This document shows, in pieces, positions 1 to 9,068 of a DNA stretch of 64,000 nt. The notes under the pieces are model-generated. The model did not search any database. It had not been told where the DNA came from and was given only the letters and a program-made list of their open reading frames with translations. Source of the DNA: an uncultured Roseicyclus sp. (GTDB lineage: Bacteria; Pseudomonadota; Alphaproteobacteria; Rhodobacterales; Rhodobacteraceae); assembly GCA_947494975.1 (NCBI GenBank), contig CANLXA010000003.1, positions 806,001 to 870,000 of the forward strand, written 5' to 3'. A program made the position numbers and the translations under genes. The stretch's first letter is position 1. Each line of letters opens with the position of its first letter.

Positions 1-284
1 GGCGAAACCCCGAACTGCGCGCCCGCCGCCTTGGCGTTTTCGACGTCCTGGGGGGTGAGCAATGTCCCCGCCCCGACAACGCCGCCCTCGACACGCGCCA
101 TCTCGGCGATCACCTCCAAAGCCACCGGGGTGCGCAACGTCACCTCAAGGGCCGGCAGGCCACCATCGACCAGCGCCTGGGCGAGCGGCCGCGCCTGGGC
201 GGCCTCCTCCACCACGAGGACGGGAATGATCGGGGCCAGGGCCGCGATGCGACGGGCGGCGAGGGATTGGGCGGCTGGGGTCAT
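1..284 (-). CDS. eda: 2-dehydro-3-deoxy-phosphogluconate (KDPG) aldolase, 3' part beyond the edge
   Basis: The last Entner-Doudoroff step splits KDPG into pyruvate and glyceraldehyde-3-phosphate in the cytoplasm. Only the first 94 codons lie in the window. They begin with an ATG at 282-284 and show the class I aldolase pattern: IIPVLV strand, then GLPALEVTLRTP, which contains the conserved catalytic Glu of the family, then VGAGTLL. The Schiff-base lysine lies beyond the edge. It is downstream of edd on the same strand, separated by 124 bp that hold a dispersed repeat, so co-transcription with edd is likely but not proven. The partner gene makes the identification firm. Confidence 0.88.
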   Translation of the reverse strand, partial: MTPAAQSLAARRIAALAPIIPVLVVEEAAQARPLAQALVDGGLPALEVTLRTPVALEVIAEMARVEGGVVGAGTLLTPQDVENAKAAGAQFGVS

Positions 285-331
285 GGATCGGCTTTCTGAC
301 GTCTGCGGTGGCGGGGGACGCGAAGGCGGGC

Positions 332-363
332 GCCTCCGGCGGGAGTTTTTGGGCCAAGATGAA
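332..363 (+). repeat. Dispersed 32-bp intergenic element, copy 1
   Basis: This 32-bp sequence in the edd-eda gap matches 59872-59903 at 31 of 32 positions. Read on the plus strand it has a short CTCC/GGAG hairpin followed by a run of T and then GGCCAAGATGAA. The plus-strand reading opposes edd/eda transcription. It lies outside coding sequence. The hairpin plus T-run suggests a terminator-like role, but near-identity along the whole length, beyond the hairpin, points to a mobile or conserved repeat unit. Confidence 0.75.
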
Positions 364-408
364 CGGGCGCGGCGTGTTAACCTTAAGGTGGGATTACTTC
401 GGACGGGG

Positions 409-2214
409 TCAGACCACAACGCCCGCACCGCTTGTGGCGCGGCCCGCGGTCTGGCGGAAGATCTCGAACAATTCGCGACCGACGCCATGGCTGTTGGCCG
501 ACAGGTCCGGCTCGGCGGCCGGGCGGTCGGCGACGCCTTCGGTCAGCACATCAATGCGGCCCTTCACGGCATCGACACGGATCAGGTCGCCATCGTCGAG
601 TTTGCCGATCAGCCCGCCGTCCAGCGCCTCGGGGGCCACGTGGATGGCGGCAGGCACCTTGCCCGATGCGCCGGACATGCGGCCATCGGTGACGAGCGCG
701 ACCTTGTGGCCGCGATCCTGCAGAACCGCGAGGACGGGGGTGAGGGCGTGAAGTTCGGGCATGCCGTTGGATTTCGGCCCCTGGAAGCGGACGACCACCA
801 CAACGTCGCGGTTCAACTCGTTGTTTTTGAATGCTTGTTTCACCGCATCCTGGCTATGGAAGATCGCCGCCGGTGCCTCGATCACGTGGCGCTCGGGCGC
901 GACGGAGGAGACCTTCATCACCCCGGTGCCGAGATTGCCGCGCAATTCGCGCAGGCCGCCGCTGGCCTGGAACGGATCCGAGGCGGGGCGCAGGATCCTG
1001 GCGTTGAGGCTGTCGGTCGGGCCGTCGCGGTATTCGACGCTGCCATTGCGCAGTTCGGGTTCGGACCGGTAGAGGCTCATCCCGTCACCGGCGACGGTTT
1101 TGACATCTTCATGCATCAGCCCGGCATCGAGCAACTGGCCGATCATGTATTGCAGCCCACCCGCCGCGTGGAAGTGATTCACGTCGGCCAGACCGTTGGG
1201 ATAGACACGCGCCATCAGGGGCGTGATCTCGGACAGGTCGTTGAAATCGCTGCATTCCACGATCACGCCCGCCGCCCGCGCCATGGCGATCAGGTGGATG
1301 ACGAGGTTGGTGGACCCGCCCGTGGCCATCAGGCCGACAATGCCGTTCACAAAGGCCTTTTCATCGAGGATATCGCAGACCGGCGTGTAGGCGTTGCCAA
1401 GCGCCGTGATCGAGGCGGCGCGTTCGGTCGCGGCCTCGGTCAGCGCGTCGCGGAGCGGGGTGCCGGGATTGACGAACGAGGCGCCGGGCATGTGCAGGCC
1501 CATGAATTCCATCAGCATCTGGTTGGAATTGGCAGTGCCATAAAAGGTGCAGGTGCCCGGCCCGTGATAGGAGGCCATTTCCGCCTCCATCAGCTTGTCC
1601 CGCCCCACCTCGCCCGCCGCGAATTGCTGGCGGACCTTGGCCTTTTCGTCATTCGGCAGGCCCGAGACCATGGGCCCGGCGGGCACGAAAAGGCCCGGAA
1701 GGTAGCCGAAGGTGGCCGCCGCAATCACGAGGCCGGGCACGATCTTGTCGCAGACGCCGAGGTAAAGGGCGGCATCGAAGGTGTTGTGGCTGAGTGCCAC
1801 GCCGGTGGCGAGCGCAATCACATCGCGGGAAAACAGGCTCAGCTCCATGCCCACCTGGCCCTGCGTGACGCCATCGCACATCGCCGGCACACCGCCCGCC
1901 ACCTGCGCCGTGGCCCCGGCCCTGCGCGCCGCCGCCTTGATCTTTTGGGGATAGGTTTCAAAGGGTTGGTGAGCAGACAGCATGTCGTTATAGGCCGTGA
2001 CGATCCCGATATTCGGGGCGCGCGCCGCGACCAGCGCCTCCTTGTCCCCCGCCATCGCGGCATAGGCGTGGGCCTGGTTGCCACAGGTCAGATGCGCCCG
2101 CCGCGGGCCGTCCTCGGCCAGTTGGCGCATCCGATCCAGATACGGCTCGCGGGTCGGGCGGGACCGCTCGATGATGCGGTCGGTGATGGTGGCGATACGG
2201 GCGTCGAGGGGCAT
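409..2214 (-). CDS. edd: 6-phosphogluconate dehydratase
   Basis: Converts 6-phosphogluconate to KDPG, the signature step of the Entner-Doudoroff pathway, using a [4Fe-4S] cluster. The 601-residue product has the usual length of the IlvD/Edd family. It shows the N-terminal [12 protein letters not shown] segment, the [13 protein letters not shown] stretch with a cluster cysteine, [19 protein letters not shown] in the middle, and a C-terminal [20 protein letters not shown] block, all hallmarks of this dehydratase rather than of dihydroxy-acid dehydratase. It starts at ATG 2212-2214 and ends at TGA 409-411. It precedes eda on the same strand, and a perfect palindrome upstream at 2259-2276 suggests LacI-type control. 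Confidence 0.96.
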   Translation of the reverse strand: MPLDARIATITDRIIERSRPTREPYLDRMRQLAEDGPRRAHLTCGNQAHAYAAMAGDKEALVAARAPNIGIVTAYNDMLSAHQPFETYPQKIKAAARRAGATAQVAGGVPAMCDGVTQGQVGMELSLFSRDVIALATGVALSHNTFDAALYLGVCDKIVPGLVIAAATFGYLPGLFVPAGPMVSGLPNDEKAKVRQQFAAGEVGRDKLMEAEMASYHGPGTCTFYGTANSNQMLMEFMGLHMPGASFVNPGTPLRDALTEAATERAASITALGNAYTPVCDILDEKAFVNGIVGLMATGGSTNLVIHLIAMARAAGVIVECSDFNDLSEITPLMARVYPNGLADVNHFHAAGGLQYMIGQLLDAGLMHEDVKTVAGDGMSLYRSEPELRNGSVEYRDGPTDSLNARILRPASDPFQASGGLRELRGNLGTGVMKVSSVAPERHVIEAPAAIFHSQDAVKQAFKNNELNRDVVVVVRFQGPKSNGMPELHALTPVLAVLQDRGHKVALVTDGRMSGASGKVPAAIHVAPEALDGGLIGKLDDGDLIRVDAVKGRIDVLTEGVADRPAAEPDLSANSHGVGRELFEIFRQTAGRATSGAGVVV

Positions 2215-2258
2215 GGGGTACTCTCGGTTACGGGCTTTTGTGTTGAAGCCGATGATAT

Positions 2259-2276
2259 CATGTTAGCGCTAACATG
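2259..2276. promoter_or_regulatory. LacI-type operator upstream of edd
   Basis: The 18-bp sequence CATGTTAGCGCTAACATG is a perfect palindrome with a central CG, the form expected of LacI-family operators. It is centred about 53 bp upstream of the edd start, in the 176-bp gap between edd and the divergent AraC-type gene. It differs from the AAGCGCTT-core sites near aglE/aglR, so a different LacI-family protein, not encoded here, probably binds it. Confidence 0.6.
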
Positions 2277-2390
2277 TCCAGACGGGATCACCCCTTCCCG
2301 CGCGGGTTCATCCCGCAAAAAGTCACGCCCGATCAAGCGCGGCCCGGCTAGGATGGGCCAGACAGGCCCCACGACCTTTCGGAGACCCTG

Positions 2391-3224
2391 ATGAGCCTTC
2401 TCGACAAACTGATCTGGCAGATCGAGTGCCACATGGATGAGCCGCTGACGCTGCAGCTTCTGTCGCAGCGTTGCGCGGTGAATGTGCACCACATGTGCCG
2501 GACCTTTCAGTTGGGCACGGGCATGTCGATCATGGCCTATATCCGCGCCCGCCGTCTGAGCGAGGCGGCGCGGGTGATTGCGGGCGGTGAGGCGGACATC
2601 CTGAACACCGCTCTGGCGGCGGGCTACGGGTCCCACGAGGCGTTCACGCGGGCCTTTTCCGCCTATCTCGGGGTTCCGCCCCGGGCGGTGAAACGGGCGC
2701 GCGATCTGAGCAACCTTAGATTGATGGAGCCTTTGGAAATGAACAAGGACATGATGATCGATGTGGCCAAACCCGAGATCCGGGAGCGGGGTGCGATGCG
2801 TGTTGTCGGGATCGGAGCCACGTGCCGCAGCGGGGATATCAGCGGGATCCCCGCCCTCTGGCAGGCCCTGAACGCCCGCGCCTACGAGATCGGGGATGGC
2901 CCGGCTTACGGCGTCAGCCACGATATGGAGCCGAGCGGGGATTTCCACTACCTCGCCGGAATGGAGTCCAAGGGCACACCCGATGGCATGACGGCGCTGG
3001 ACATCCCGGCCCATCGCTATGCCGTCTTCACCCATGACGGGCATATCGCCGACCTGCCCCGCACGATCTACACGATCTGGAACAAGGCCCTGCCCGATGC
3101 CGGGTTGGAACCCGCCCCCGCCCCGGAATTCGAGCTGTATGATCACAGGTTCGATGCCGGGACCGGGCGCGGCGTGGTCGAGATCTGGGTGCCGATCGCC
3201 GGTCAGGCCCAAACCAAAGCTTGA
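2391..3224 (+). CDS. AraC-family regulator with GyrI-like effector domain
   Basis: A 277-residue regulator. Residues 1-105 form two helix-turn-helix units of the AraC/XylS type (LQLLSQRCAVNVHHMCRTF, then IMAYIRARRLSEAARVI and AAGYGSHEAFTRAFSAYLGVPP). Residues 120-270 form a GyrI-like small-molecule-binding domain, recognisable by ISGIPALWQALN, YGVSHDM and a C-terminal EFELYDHRFD...VEIWVPI. This order matches the Rob/SoxS-related regulators that bind hydrophobic ligands. It is divergent from edd, and the gap holds the edd operator. The next gene starts 65 bp downstream. The ligand and regulon are unknown. Confidence 0.9.
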   Translation: MSLLDKLIWQIECHMDEPLTLQLLSQRCAVNVHHMCRTFQLGTGMSIMAYIRARRLSEAARVIAGGEADILNTALAAGYGSHEAFTRAFSAYLGVPPRAVKRARDLSNLRLMEPLEMNKDMMIDVAKPEIRERGAMRVVGIGATCRSGDISGIPALWQALNARAYEIGDGPAYGVSHDMEPSGDFHYLAGMESKGTPDGMTALDIPAHRYAVFTHDGHIADLPRTIYTIWNKALPDAGLEPAPAPEFELYDHRFDAGTGRGVVEIWVPIAGQAQTKA

Positions 3225-3288
3225 CCTGAAGCTGCTCCAGCCCGGTAGCGTGCCTCACAAGTTTGATCTGGCACGAGGTATTCGGCCC

Positions 3289-3654
3289 ATGAAAATTGGC
3301 GAAGTGGCGGGACGATGCGGGCTGAGCATCGATACGATCCGATATTATGAAAGGGCCGGCCTCTGCCCCGCCATCGCGCGCGGGGCAGATGGGCAGCGGC
3401 ACTTCACCCCGGAAAATCTCGACTGGCTGACGCTTCTGGCCTCGTTGCGGGATACGGGGATGCCGACGCGCGAGATGAAGCGCTTTGCCGCGCTCTATCG
3501 CGCGGGCGACGAGAGCGTGGCGGAGCGTAAGGAGACCCTGCTGGCCCATGGCACCGCGTTGGAGGCCCAGGCGGCGCGGTTGGCCCGGTGCAAGGCGCTG
3601 CTGGCCCACAAGATCGCGCGATACGACAGCATTCTGAGCGGAGAGAGACCATGA
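3289..3654 (+). CDS. MerR-family transcriptional regulator
   Basis: A 121-residue protein starting at ATG 3289 with MKIGEVAGRCGLSIDTIRYYERAGL, the classic winged-helix N-terminus of MerR proteins, followed by a long coiled-coil dimerisation helix (about residues 75-115). The family's effector-binding cysteines of metal sensors are not apparent: the only Cys residues are in the HTH and the helix. It overlaps the SDR gene by ATGA at 3651-3654, so the two are translationally coupled and the SDR is a plausible target or partner. Regulators of this type often respond to electrophiles or aldehydes; that is inference here. Confidence 0.88.
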   Translation: MKIGEVAGRCGLSIDTIRYYERAGLCPAIARGADGQRHFTPENLDWLTLLASLRDTGMPTREMKRFAALYRAGDESVAERKETLLAHGTALEAQAARLARCKALLAHKIARYDSILSGERP

Positions 3655-4250
3655 GGATCATCGTTGTCGGCGCTTCGGGCGATATCGGCCGGGCGGTTTG
3701 CGCGGCCCTGTCCCCACGCCACGACCTGATCCGGGTTGGCCGGACCAGCGGAGATATCCGGGTGGACCTGACGGACCGGGCCAGCGTGGCGGCGATGTAT
3801 GCGCAGGCGGGCCCGGTGGATGCGGTGATCTCGACGGCCGGGGACGTGCATTTCGCGCCACTTTTGGAGCAGAGTGAAGCAACGCTAGGCCTTGGGCTAC
3901 ACCAGAAGGTCATGGGACAGGTCAGCCTGGTGCTGGCGGGGCTGGATCACGTGACCGAGGGCGGGTCCTTCACCCTGACCAGCGGCATCCTTGATCGCGA
4001 CCCGATCCGGTCGGGCGTGGGGGCCGCGATGGCCAATGGCGCGCTTGGGGGTTTCGTGACCGGCGCGGCCATCGAAATGCCGCGGGGCCTGCGGATCAAC
4101 GTGGTCAGCCCCGGCCTGCTGGACGCCTCGGCCAAGCGCTATGGCGCGTGGTTCCCGGGCCATGTGCCGGTCTCATCCCTCCGCGTCGGGCTGGCCTATG
4201 TCAAAAGCGTCGAGGGCGCGGGCAACGGGCAGGTGATCTGTGTGGATTGA
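3651..4250 (+). CDS. Short-chain dehydrogenase/reductase-like protein lacking the catalytic Tyr
   Basis: A 199-residue Rossmann-fold protein. The nucleotide site VVGASGDIGRAV lies at residues 4-15, and the fourth-strand segment DAVISTAGDVHF follows. The conserved Ser strand is present (FTLTSGIL), but the stretch that normally carries YxxxK reads VGAAMANGALGGFV, with no Tyr or Lys. The product is short for a classical SDR (about 250). Related short SDRs with this AMANGAL segment exist, so this is probably a subfamily trait and not decay. It overlaps the MerR gene by 4 nt. Substrate unknown. Confidence 0.8.
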   Translation: MRIIVVGASGDIGRAVCAALSPRHDLIRVGRTSGDIRVDLTDRASVAAMYAQAGPVDAVISTAGDVHFAPLLEQSEATLGLGLHQKVMGQVSLVLAGLDHVTEGGSFTLTSGILDRDPIRSGVGAAMANGALGGFVTGAAIEMPRGLRINVVSPGLLDASAKRYGAWFPGHVPVSSLRVGLAYVKSVEGAGNGQVICVD

Positions 4251-4265
4251 GCCGCCGATCTGCGC

Positions 4266-4877
4266 CTAGGCCCGGCGTCTGCGCCGCGCCATCAGGCCAA
4301 GCCCGCCAAGGCCCACAAGCAGCAATGGCAGCGCAGCCGGAAGCGGCACAACCGCCAGCGTGAAGGCCAGATTGTCGAGGGCAACCGATGTGGATCCTGA
4401 CGGGGCCAGGCGGACCTCATCAAACCGGATGTCCCGGAAGCCGAAGAAATTGTCCCCGTTCGTTGCCGTGGTGTTCAGCGGGAACGTATGGCTGAAGCTC
4501 TCGACGACGGTCCCGTCCAGCAACGCGGTCAGCGTTATGCTTCCGAAATTCGCGGTCAGGGCCGCTGACATCGCAGCCACGTCATCGGCAAACAGGATCG
4601 ACACGTCCGTCCCGAAAAAGTTGATCACCGCGGCCCCTTCGAAATTGGGCCGTGACGAGACGCTTTCGAAATAGGTGACGCTCGGCGTGAAGGTGACGCC
4701 AAGGGGGGCAAATTGATCCGTCACATCGGTGCCGGTGGTCAGCGCGACCTCTTCAAACCCGATCGTCGTATCCGGCGCGGCAAGCCCGGCCCCGACCGCG
4801 GTGATCGGCGTTGCGTTGGCCGACACCGCGCCGAACGCACCGACCAGCATCGCGATGGCCGTCATCTTCTTGAACAT
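4266..4877 (-). CDS. VPLPA-CTERM secreted protein
   Basis: A 203-residue exported protein. The start at ATG 4875-4877 is preceded by a GGAG Shine-Dalgarno sequence and begins a signal peptide (MFKKMTAIAMLVGAFGAVSANA). The body is a beta-rich, Asp/Thr/Ser-rich domain with a FGFRDIRFDEVRL segment. The C-terminus has VPLPAALPLLLVGLGGLGL then an Arg cluster (RRRRR), the VPLPA-CTERM sorting signal common in Rhodobacterales. Such proteins are thought to be processed by an exosortase-type system, and no exosortase is in the window. The stop overlaps nothing; the SDR gene ends 15 bp away on the other strand. Confidence 0.87.
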   Translation of the reverse strand: MFKKMTAIAMLVGAFGAVSANATPITAVGAGLAAPDTTIGFEEVALTTGTDVTDQFAPLGVTFTPSVTYFESVSSRPNFEGAAVINFFGTDVSILFADDVAAMSAALTANFGSITLTALLDGTVVESFSHTFPLNTTATNGDNFFGFRDIRFDEVRLAPSGSTSVALDNLAFTLAVVPLPAALPLLLVGLGGLGLMARRRRRA

Positions 4878-5057
4878 CTGTGTCTCCAAACAAGACCTTG
4901 GTCGACCCGGCGGAGACGAAACGCCTCCCCCGCAAACCTCGGTTAAAGCTACGCAATCGGTTATACGTTGGCAAATCACGCTTTGGTGGCGGGCCATCGT
5001 TGTATCGCAACACATGACGGGGGCGAAGCTCCTCCGCCCCCCCGTGCTTTGCCGTGC

Positions 5058-6188
5058 TCAGTGCGGCTGCACACCTGGCAGGAACACGTCTTCGTCGCGG
5101 TAAAGCAGGCTGATGCCATCGCGGAACACATGCACCTTTTCGGGCGCGGCCCCCAGCTTCACATCGGTCCCGCGCAGGTTCTTGTGGATGCCCGCAAGCT
5201 TGCCGATCACCGGATCATGGTCCGGCGCGCTCTTCTCGAAATAGAGCAACGTGACCTCCCCCAGCGCTTCGGTGATCTCCACCTTGCCGTGGAACGCGAA
5301 ATCGGCGGCATCGGTTTCCACCATGTCTTCGGGCCGGATGCCAACCTCGACGGCGGCACCCATATCCGCCTCGGTGGAGGGATAGGTGGAGGTGATCACG
5401 CCGCCCTCATTCATCTGAAGCGTCGTGACGGCCCCGGTGCCGACAATCTTGCCCCCCAGAAGGTTCATCGCGGGGGAGCCGATGAACTTGGCCACGAAGG
5501 TCGAGTTCGGCTTCTCGTAAAGCGTCAGCGGGCTGCCCACCTGGGCCACGCCGCCACCGGCCAGAACCACGATCCGCGAGGCCAGCGTCATCGCCTCCAC
5601 CTGGTCGTGGGTCACGTAGATCATCGTCGATTCGGGCATCTCTTCCTTGAGCTGCGCAATCTGGATGCGGGTGGCGACGCGCAAGGACGCGTCAAGGTTG
5701 GAGAGCGGTTCGTCGAACAAATACACCTTCGGGTCGCGCACGATGGAGCGCCCGATGGCGACGCGCTGCCGCTGCCCGCCGGAGAGCGCCTTGGGCAGAC
5801 GGTCGAGGAAGTTCTCAAGCTGCAGCTTCTCGGCGGCGGCCTTCACCTTGCGGTCGATCTCGTCCTTGCTGTCGCCCGCGATCTTGAGCGCGAAGGCCAT
5901 GTTGTCGCGCACCGTCATATGCGGATAAAGCGCGTAGCTCTGGAACACCATCGCGATGCCGCGCTCGGAGGGCGGCACATCGTTGACCACCATGTCATCG
6001 ATCACCAATTCCCCCCCGGTGATCTTTTCCAGCCCCGCGATCATCCGCAGAAGCGTGGACTTGCCGCAGCCCGAGGGGCCCACGAACACGATCAGCTCGC
6101 CCTGTTCGATATCGAGATTGATATCGCGCAGGACCTGAACAGTTCCGCCATAGGTCTTTTCGACATCGGTCAGTTTCAGATTGGCCAT
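5058..6188 (-). CDS. aglK: Alpha-glucoside ABC transporter ATP-binding protein
   Basis: The 376-residue ATPase that powers the AglEFG importer at the inner face of the membrane. Walker [10 protein letters not shown] is at residues 37-45, the Q-loop at [10 protein letters not shown], the signature LSGGQ at 135-139, Walker B VYLFDE at 155-160 and the H-loop at YVTHDQ. A C-terminal MalK/UgpC-type regulatory (TOBE/OB) domain fills residues 240-376. It is the last gene of the aglE-F-G-A-K order, 19 bp after aglA, as in other alphaproteobacterial agl operons. The protein alone could be called UgpC or MalK; the operon makes AglK the better name. Confidence 0.92.
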   Translation of the reverse strand: MANLKLTDVEKTYGGTVQVLRDINLDIEQGELIVFVGPSGCGKSTLLRMIAGLEKITGGELVIDDMVVNDVPPSERGIAMVFQSYALYPHMTVRDNMAFALKIAGDSKDEIDRKVKAAAEKLQLENFLDRLPKALSGGQRQRVAIGRSIVRDPKVYLFDEPLSNLDASLRVATRIQIAQLKEEMPESTMIYVTHDQVEAMTLASRIVVLAGGGVAQVGSPLTLYEKPNSTFVAKFIGSPAMNLLGGKIVGTGAVTTLQMNEGGVITSTYPSTEADMGAAVEVGIRPEDMVETDAADFAFHGKVEITEALGEVTLLYFEKSAPDHDPVIGKLAGIHKNLRGTDVKLGAAPEKVHVFRDGISLLYRDEDVFLPGVQPH

Positions 6189-6207
6189 GGTCCCGGCTCC
6201 CTCCCCG

Positions 6208-7878
6208 TTATTCTGTGCGCGCGGTTTCGTCGGCCGCGAAAAAGGCCTGATAGGGCGGAAGCGTCACGGTGCCGTCCTGATCGAAGCTGGTGAATGGTGC
6301 GCCCTTGTCCTGGCGCCACTGGCCGTCTTCCGGCGGCGTGATGGCGTGGGCGGCGTTGGTCATGTTGAAGGCGCAGAAGATCCGCTCGCCCTCATGGGTG
6401 CGGACAAAGCTCAGCACGCCGTCATTGGCGGCAAAATCGGCGATCTCCCCCTTGGCAAGGGCCGGATAGCTGCGCCGGAAGCCGATCATCTGCTGATAGA
6501 AATGCAGGATCGACGTGTCGTCGCCGCGCTGTTCGCCCACCGCCCATTGCAAATGCTCCACCGCCATGGGCAGCCACGGCTTGCTGTCCGAGAAGCCGCC
6601 ATTCTGGTTGTCGGAGATCCACGGCATCGGCGTGCGGCAGCCATCGCGGCCCTTGAACTTGGGCCAGAAGCGGATGCCGTAGGGGTCCTGAAGATCCTCG
6701 AAGGCGACATAGGCCTCGGTCAGGCCAAGCTCCTCGCCCTGGTAGAGGCAGACCGAGCCGCGCAGGCTGAGCAGCAATGCGGCATACAAACACCGCGCCT
6801 CCTCGCCGAGGTTCCAGCGGCTGGCATGGCGCACAACATCGTGGTTGGAAAACGCCCAACAGGCCCACCCGTCGCCGATTTCGCGCTCATATTCCACCAG
6901 CACATCATGGAAATGGTCCGCCGTGGGGGCGAGACCCGACAGGAACTCGAACGAATAGCACATATGCACCTTGTCATCGCCCGAGGTGTATTGCGCCTGG
7001 ATCTGCATTCCGTATTGGCCGTCCCCCACCTCGCCCACCGCGGTGACGGCGGGATATTCCTCCATCACGGCGCGCAGGCGGCGGAGGAAGTCGAGGTTCT
7101 CGGGCTGATTCTTGTCGTAGAGGTGATCCTGCCAGTTATAGGGGTTCACCTCGGGCGCGATGGTGGCGTTGCGCGCCTCGGGGGCCAGCGCGGGATTGTC
7201 GCGCAGCTCCTTGTCGTGGACGTAGAAGTTGATCGTATCCAGGCGGAATCCGTCCACGCCGCGATCCAGCCAGAATCGCGCCACGCTGAGCAATTCGTCC
7301 TGCACCGCCGGTTCATGGAAATTCAGATCCGGCTGTTCCTTGAGGAAATTGTGCAGGTAATACTGCATCCGCTCACCCGACCATTCCCAGGCCGAGCCCC
7401 CGAAGATCGACAGCCAGTTGTTGGGCGGTGAGCCATCGGGCTTGGCATCGGCCCAGACATACCAATCGGCCTTGGGATTGGTGGCGCTGGACTGGCTTTC
7501 CTGGAACCACGGATGCTGGTTCGACGTGTGGCTCAGAACCAGGTCGATCAGCACCCGGAGCCCCAGCGTATGGGCCCGGTTGATCAGCGCGTCGAAATCC
7601 CCCAGCGTGCCGAACATCGGATCGACATCGCGATAATCACTGACGTCATAACCGAAATCCAGCATCGGCGAGCGGAAGAACGGGCTGATCCAGATCGCGT
7701 CAACGCCAAGCTCGGCAATGTGATCGAGCCGGTGGATGATGCCCGCCAGATCGCCGATGCCGTCGCCATTGCTGTCCTGGAAGCTGCGGGGATAGATCTG
7801 ATAGATCACCGCCCCGCGCCACCAATCCTTGTCGGGCGCGATGATATCGCCTTGCGGCAGGTCTTGCATGAGGTTCAT
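6208..7878 (-). CDS. aglA: Alpha-glucosidase, GH13
   Basis: A 556-residue cytoplasmic glycoside hydrolase of family 13 that releases glucose from imported disaccharides such as maltose, sucrose or trehalose. The barrel opens with [21 protein letters not shown] (the calcium-site motif lies in it). Catalytic residues by position are the nucleophile D214 in GFRLDTIN, the acid/base E283 in VGEVGDG and D347 in FSNHDVVRH. No signal peptide is present, so hydrolysis follows uptake. The gene sits between aglG (14 bp) and aglK (19 bp) in one transcription unit. The exact substrate cannot be read from the sequence. Confidence 0.93.
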   Translation of the reverse strand: MNLMQDLPQGDIIAPDKDWWRGAVIYQIYPRSFQDSNGDGIGDLAGIIHRLDHIAELGVDAIWISPFFRSPMLDFGYDVSDYRDVDPMFGTLGDFDALINRAHTLGLRVLIDLVLSHTSNQHPWFQESQSSATNPKADWYVWADAKPDGSPPNNWLSIFGGSAWEWSGERMQYYLHNFLKEQPDLNFHEPAVQDELLSVARFWLDRGVDGFRLDTINFYVHDKELRDNPALAPEARNATIAPEVNPYNWQDHLYDKNQPENLDFLRRLRAVMEEYPAVTAVGEVGDGQYGMQIQAQYTSGDDKVHMCYSFEFLSGLAPTADHFHDVLVEYEREIGDGWACWAFSNHDVVRHASRWNLGEEARCLYAALLLSLRGSVCLYQGEELGLTEAYVAFEDLQDPYGIRFWPKFKGRDGCRTPMPWISDNQNGGFSDSKPWLPMAVEHLQWAVGEQRGDDTSILHFYQQMIGFRRSYPALAKGEIADFAANDGVLSFVRTHEGERIFCAFNMTNAAHAITPPEDGQWRQDKGAPFTSFDQDGTVTLPPYQAFFAADETARTE

Positions 7879-7892
7879 CGCCGGGTCGTCCC

Positions 7893-9068
7893 TTACTTGA
7901 CCGAGCCAGCCAGAAGGCCGCGCACGAGGTAGCGCTGCATGGTGAAGAACACCACAAGCGGCACCGCAATGGACACGAAGGCCGAGGTTGCCAGGATTTC
8001 CCAGTCACCGCCGCGTGTGCCGAGCAATTCGACGATCTGGCGGGTCATCACGGTGGTCTCACCCGAACTGTCGATCAGGAACACCATCGCCACCAGCAGG
8101 TCATTCCATGTCCACAGGAACTGGAAGATCGCGAAGCTGGCCAGTGCCGGGAAGGACAGCGGCAGGATGATCTTGGTGAAGATCTGGAAATCCGTCGCCC
8201 CGTCAACCTTGGCGCTTTCGATGATGTCGCGCGGCAGGCCAACCATGTAATTGCGCAAGAGATAAATCGCGAGCGGCAGGCCAAAGCCGGTATGGGCCAG
8301 CCAGACACCCAGATATCCCTTTCCGATCCCGATATCATTGTGCAGCGACAGAAGCGGGATCAGCGCCAGTTGCAGCGGCACCACCAGCAGGGCCACCACG
8401 GCGGCCACCAGAAGCGCGCGGCCCGGGAAATCCATCCACGCCAGCGCATAGGCCGCGAAGGCCGCGATCAGGATCGGGATGATCGTGGCCGGGATCGTCA
8501 CCGTCAGGGTGTTCATGAATGCCCGGCTCATGCCCTCGCGGTTGGCCGGGTCGAACAAGACGCCCCGGTAATTGTCGAGGGTGAATTCCGGCGGGCTTTC
8601 GGCCGTCACGAAAACGCGCTGCCCCCGGCCACTGAGCTGCTCTTCATCGCCGACCCACAGGTAGTCGCCGTTCGACTGCACGGTGATCATCTCACCATCA
8701 CCCAGATCAGCGGTGTCGCCGGCCACGTAATCATCGATGGCGCGGGAGGATGTGCCCCAGGCCGAGATTTCGGCGGGCACGTCCGCCGCGTCGTCAACCG
8801 AGCCGTCGACCACGTAGAGGTTGCCCTCCACCACGAACATCCCGTCCCGCGCGACACGGAAATCGTCGGGATCCGCCGTGCGCAGCGTTTCATTCTGAAC
8901 CGCCGGGAACAGCGCGGCCCACCAGCCCGACGTCACGATCTGGTCGGTCGTGCGGAACGACGAGATCAGCAGCCCGACAGTGGGGAAGATCCACAACAGG
9001 ACCAGCGCCGCGACGGAGATGTGAACAGCCCAGGTCAGGCCGCTTTTCTTGCCAGCGATACTATCCAT
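7893..9068 (-). CDS. aglG: Alpha-glucoside ABC transporter permease AglG
   Basis: A 391-residue inner-membrane permease of the MalG type. A first membrane helix (about 12-34) is followed by an unusually long periplasmic stretch of about 110 residues (50-165), characteristic of AglG/ThuG-type proteins, then five helices with the EAA loop at ESAKVDGATDFQIF, which contacts the ATPase. The ATG at 9066-9068 was chosen because it starts the membrane helix and shares one base with the aglF stop (TGATG), giving translational coupling. A longer upstream reading would overlap aglF. Confidence 0.92.
   Translation of the reverse strand: MDSIAGKKSGLTWAVHISVAALVLLWIFPTVGLLISSFRTTDQIVTSGWWAALFPAVQNETLRTADPDDFRVARDGMFVVEGNLYVVDGSVDDAADVPAEISAWGTSSRAIDDYVAGDTADLGDGEMITVQSNGDYLWVGDEEQLSGRGQRVFVTAESPPEFTLDNYRGVLFDPANREGMSRAFMNTLTVTIPATIIPILIAAFAAYALAWMDFPGRALLVAAVVALLVVPLQLALIPLLSLHNDIGIGKGYLGVWLAHTGFGLPLAIYLLRNYMVGLPRDIIESAKVDGATDFQIFTKIILPLSFPALASFAIFQFLWTWNDLLVAMVFLIDSSGETTVMTRQIVELLGTRGGDWEILATSAFVSIAVPLVVFFTMQRYLVRGLLAGSVK

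Noticed and set aside
31-2391. 786-codon plus-strand open frame opposite edd
   Set aside because: It is antisense to the clearly recognised edd and continues into its promoter; long mirror frames are expected at this GC content.
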